Source of the DNA: Ridgeia piscesae
Taxonomy: Eukaryota > Annelida > Polychaeta > Sabellida > Siboglinidae
Direction of reading: 5' to 3'
DNA: 64,000 nucleotides
Assembly (NCBI GenBank): GCA_025642075.2
Contig: JAODUO010001195.1
Coordinates: 35,001 to 99,000, forward strand
The notes beneath the pieces are model-generated. The model was not told the origin of the DNA. It worked only from the letters and a program-made list of their open reading frames with translations, and did no database searches. Numbering within the stretch: position 1 is the stretch's first letter; each line of letters begins with the position of its first letter. Of the stretch, positions 59,680-64,000 are shown piece after piece. The position numbers were made by a program, and so were the translations under genes.

Positions 59680-62600
59680 TTCACTCGGTGACAATCTTGG
59701 AACTGACCAAGACAGTGTTCACTCGGTGACAATCTTGGAACTGACCAAGATAGTGTTCACTCGGTGACAATCTTGGAACTGACCAAGACAGTGTTCACTC
59801 GGTAACAATCTTGGAACTGACCAAGACAGTCTTCACTCGGTGACAATCTTGGAACAGACCAAGACAGTGTTCACTCGGTGACAATCTTGGAACTGACCAA
59901 GACAGTGTTCACTCGGTGACAATCTTGGAACTGACCAAGAAGTGTTCACTCGGTGACAATCTTGGAACTGACACAAGACAGTGTTCACTCGGTGACAATC
60001 TTGGAACTGAACAAGACAGTGATCACTCGGTGAACAATCTTGGAACTGACAAGTCATGACAGACGAGAGTGATCACTCGGTGAAAATCTTGGAACTGACC
60101 AAGACAGTGTTCACTCGGTGACAATCTTGGAACTGACCAAGACAGTGTTCAGTCGGTGACAATCTTGGAACTGACCAAGACAGTGTTCACTCGGTGACAA
60201 TCTTGGAATTGACCAAGACAGTATTCACTCGGTGACAATCTTGGAACTGACCAAAAAAGTGTTCACTCTGTGACAATCTTGGAACTGACCAAGACAGTGT
60301 TCACTCGGTGACAATCTTGGAACTGACCAAGAAGTGTTCACTCGGTGACATCTTGGAACTGACCAAGACAGTGTTCACTGGGACAATCTTGGAACTGACC
60401 AAGAAGTGTTCACTGGTGACAATCTTGGAACTGACCAAGAAGTGTTCACTCGGTGACATCTTGGAACTGAACAAGACAGTGTTCACTCGTGGAACTGACC
60501 AAGAAGTGTCACTGGTAAAATCTTGGAACTGACCAAGACAGTGTTCACTCGGTGACAATCTTGGAACTGACCAAGACAGTGTTCATGGGACAATCTTGGA
60601 ACTGACCAAGAAGTGTTCACTCGGTGACAATCTTGGAATTGACCAAGACAGTATTCACTCGGTGACAATCTTGGAACTGACCAAAAAAGTGTTCACTCTG
60701 TGACAATCTTGGAACTGACCAAGACAGTGTTCACTTGGTGACAATCTTGGAACTGACCAAAAAAGTGTTCACTCGGTGACAATCTTGGAACTGACCAAGA
60801 CAGTGTTCACTCGGTGACAATCTTGGAATTGACCAAGACAGTTTCACTCGGTGACCAAAAAAGTGTTCACTTGGTGACAATCTTGGAACTGACCAAGATA
60901 GTGTTCACTTGGTGACAATCTTGGAACTGACCAAAAAAGTGTTCACTCGGTGACAATCTTGGAACTGACCAAGATAGTGTTCACTTGGTGACAATCTTGG
61001 AACTGACCAAGACAGTGTTCACTTGGTGACAATCTTGGAACTGACCAAAAAAGTGTTCACTCGGTGACAATCTTGGAACTGACCAAGACAGTGTTCACTC
61101 GGTGACAATCTTGGAACTGACCAAGACAGTGTTCACTTGGCGACAATCTTGGAACTGACCAAGATAGTGTTCACTCGGCGACAATCTTGGAACTGACCAA
61201 GATAGTGTTCACTCGGTGACAATCTTGGAACTGACCAAGACAGTGTTCACTCTGTGACAATCTTGGAATTGACCAAGACAGTGTTCACTCGGTGACAATC
61301 TTGGAACTGACCAAGACAGTGTTCACTCGGTAACAATCTTGGAACTGACCAAGACAGTGTTCACTTGGTGACAATCTTGGAACTGACCAAGACAGTGTTC
61401 ACTTGGCGACAATCTTGGAACTGACCAAGATAGTGTTCACTTGGTGAAAATCTTGGAACTGACCAAGACAATGTTCACTCTGTGACAATCTTGGAACTGA
61501 CCAAGAAAGTGTTCACTCGGTGACAATCTTGGAACTGACCAAGACAGTGTTCACTCGGTGACAGTCTTGGAACTGACCAAGACAGTGTTCACTCGGTGAC
61601 ATCTTGGAACTGACCAAGACAGTGTTCACTGGTACAATCTTGGAACTGACCAAGACAGTGTTCACTCGGTGACAATCTTGGAACTGACCAAGACAGTGTT
61701 CACTCGGTGACATCTTGGAACTGACCAAGACAGTGTTCACTCGGTGACAATCTTGGAACTGACCAAGACAGTGTTCACTCGGTGACAATCTTGGAACTGA
61801 CCAAGACAGTGTTCACTCGGTGACAATCTTGGAACTGACCAAGACAGTGTTCATGGGACAATCTTGGAACTGACCAAGAAGTGTTCACTGGTGAAATCTT
61901 GGAATGACCAAGACAGTTTCACTCGGTGACAATCTTGGAACTGACCAAAAAAGTGTTCACTCGGTGACAATCTTGGAACTGACCAAGACAGTGTTCACTT
62001 GGTGACAATCTTGGAACTGACCAAAAAAGTGTTCACTCGGTGACAATCTTGGAACTGACCAAGACAGTGTTCACTCGGTGACAATCTTGGAATTGACCAA
62101 GACAGTTTCACTCGGTGACAATCTTGGAACTGACCAAAAAAGTGTTCACTTGGTGACAATCTTGGAACTGACCAAGATAGTGTTCACTTGGTGACAATCT
62201 TGGAACTGACCAAAAAGTGTTCCGGTGACAATCTTGGAACTGACCAAGAAGTGTTCACTGGTGACAATCTTGGAACTGACCAAGACAGTGTTCACTTGGT
62301 GACAATCTTGGAACTGACCAAAAAAGTGTTCACTCGGTGACAATCTTGGAACTGACCAAGACAGTGTTCACTCGGTGACAATCTTGGAACTGACCAAGAC
62401 AGTGTTCACTTGGCGACAATCTTGGAACTGACCAAGAAGTGTTCACTTTGGAACTGACCAAGAAGTGTTCACTCGGTGACAATCTTGGAACTGACCAAGA
62501 AGTGTTCACTCGGTGACAATCTTGGAATGACCAAGACAGTGTTCACTCGGTGACAATCTTGGAACTGACCAAGACAGTGTTCACTCGGTAAATCTTGGAA

Positions 62601-64000
62601 CTGACCAAGACAGTGTTCACTCGGTGACAATCTTGGAACTGACCAAGACAGTGTTCACTGGGACAATCTTGGAACTGACCAAGAAGTGTTCACTGGTGAA
62701 TCTTGGAACTGACCAAGACAATGTTCACTCGTGACAATCTTGGAACTGACCAAGAAGTGTTCACTCGGTGACAATCTTGGAACTGACCAAGACAGTGTTC
62801 ACTCGGTACAATCTTGGAACTGACCAAGACAGTGTTCACTGGGACAATCTTGGAACTGACCAAGAAGTGTTCACTTGGGAAATCTTGGAACTGACCAAGA
62901 AGTGTTCACTCGGTGACATCTTGGAACTGACCAAGAAGTGTTCACTCGGTGACAATCTTGGAACTGACCAAGACAGTGTTCACTCGGTGACAATCTTGGA
63001 ACTGACCAAGAAGTGTTCACTCGGTACAATCTTGGAACTGACCAAGACAGTGTTCACTCGGTGACAATCTTGGAACTGACCAAGACAGTGTTCATGGGAC
63101 AATCTTGGAACTGACCAAGAAGTGTTCACTGGTGAATCTTGGAACTGACCAAGACAGTGTTACCGTGCAATCTTGGAATGACCAAGAAAGTGTTCACTCG
63201 TGACAATCTTGGAACTGACCAAGACAGTGTTCACTGGTGACAATCTTGGAACTGACAACAGTGTTCACTCGGTGACAATCTTGGAACTGACCAAGACAGT
63301 GTTCACTCGGTGACAATCTTGGAACTGACCAAGACAGTGTTCACTCGGTGACAATCTTGGAACTGACCAAGACAGTGTTCACTCGGTAACAATCTTGGAA
63401 CTGACCAAGACAGTGTTCACTCGGTGACAATCTTGGAACTGACCAAGACAGTGTTCACTCGGTGACAATCTTGGAACTGACCAAGACAGTGTTCACTCGG
63501 TGACAATCTTGGAACTGACCAAGACAGTGTTCACTCGGTGACAATCTTGGAACTGACCAAGACAGTGTTCACTCGGTAACAATCTTGGAACTGACCAAGA
63601 CAGTGTTCACTCGGTGACAATCTTGGAACTGACCAAGACAGTGTTCACTTGGCGACAATCTTGGAACTGACCAAGACAGTGTTCACTCGGTGACAATCTT
63701 GGAACTGACCAAGACAGTGTTCACTCGGTGACAATCTTGGAACTGACCAAGAGAGTGTTCACTCGGTGACCATCTTGGAACTGAACAAGACAGTGTTCAC
63801 TCGGTGACAATCTTGGAACTGACCAAGACAGTGATCACTCGGTGAAAATCTTGGAACTGACCAAGACAGTGTTCACTCGGTGACAATCTTGGAACTGACC
63901 AAGACAGTGTTCACTCGGTGACAATCTTGGAACTGACCAAGACAGTGTTCACTCGGTGACATCTTGGAACTGACCAAGACAGTGTTCACTCGGTGACAAT
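59680..64000 (+). repeat. 38-bp minisatellite, about 114 copies, running off the window
   Basis: The unit is ttcactcggtgacaatcttg + gaactgaccaagacagtg. Subfamilies carry aaaaaagtg, gatagtg or ttggtgac. The block at about 60188-60283 is repeated at about 60613-60710. Between 60.0 and 63.25 kb many units have lost one to five bases. The array reaches the last base of the window. Confidence 0.97.

Overview
This is an animal nuclear genome window, not a prokaryotic one. It holds spliced EGF, NIDO, AMOP and VWFD exons with almost uniformly GT-AG introns, tRNA-derived SINEs, LINE fragments, AT microsatellites and a very large load of minisatellites. The repeat style and the mucin-like gene suggest a marine lophotrochozoan, most likely a mollusc. 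I cannot name the species.

The backbone is one large minus-strand gene read from about 58.5 kb down to 3.5 kb. I rebuilt 21 exons by hand (3,753 coding nt, about 1,251 residues). Every exon-exon junction keeps frame, and most introns are phase 1. In transcript order the domains are: an ephrin-receptor-like cysteine-rich repeat, two EGFs, NIDO (3 exons), AMOP (2 exons), VWFD with a GDPH motif (3 exons), a post-VWFD linker (2 exons), an Ig/cadherin-like beta domain and CxC linker (2 exons), a cysteine-rich EGF-like module, four EGFs, and a terminal exon with a laminin-type EGF plus a calcium-binding EGF. NIDO-AMOP-VWFD-EGF is the architecture of MUC4-like and 'mucin-like' extracellular proteins. 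Both ends of the gene lie outside the window, and no signal peptide or transmembrane segment is seen. A separate plus-strand terminal exon of an unrecognised cysteine-containing protein is at 1038-1428.

More than half of the window is intronic tandem repeat. The main arrays are: 19 bp (4991-5735), 17 bp (two small blocks, 6.6-7.35 kb), 36 bp (7.68-13.93 kb), 53 bp (15.19-17.78 kb), 82 bp composite (17.8-19.35 kb), 22/32 bp (20.75-22.46 kb), 57 bp (25.48-38.56 kb), 21 bp (41.76-42.27 kb), 17 bp (45.11-46.41 kb), 21 bp (48.34-49.17 kb), 27 bp (50.75-52.13 kb), 32 bp (55.26-57.17 kb), 23 bp (58.52-59.38 kb) and 38 bp (59.68 kb to the window end). Long apparent reading frames in these arrays follow from stop-free units, and I reject them as genes.

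The most striking observation is the 53-bp array. It is an amplified copy of the boundary of the EGF exon at 15078-15227, so about 48 copies of that exon's own 3' splice site and first 38 coding bases are stacked directly upstream of the real exon. Using any copy as an exon start would reach an in-frame stop within about 20 codons, and the same exon has a non-canonical GC donor. A second notable point is that the 36-bp array appears to have grown inside an interspersed element, of which a compact copy with a single-copy 'seed' lies at 52.15-52.41 kb. Parts of several arrays carry dense, recurrent single-base indels (28.2-33.4 kb, 60.0-63.25 kb, 17.74-19.3 kb), which look like unpolished assembly rather than biology.
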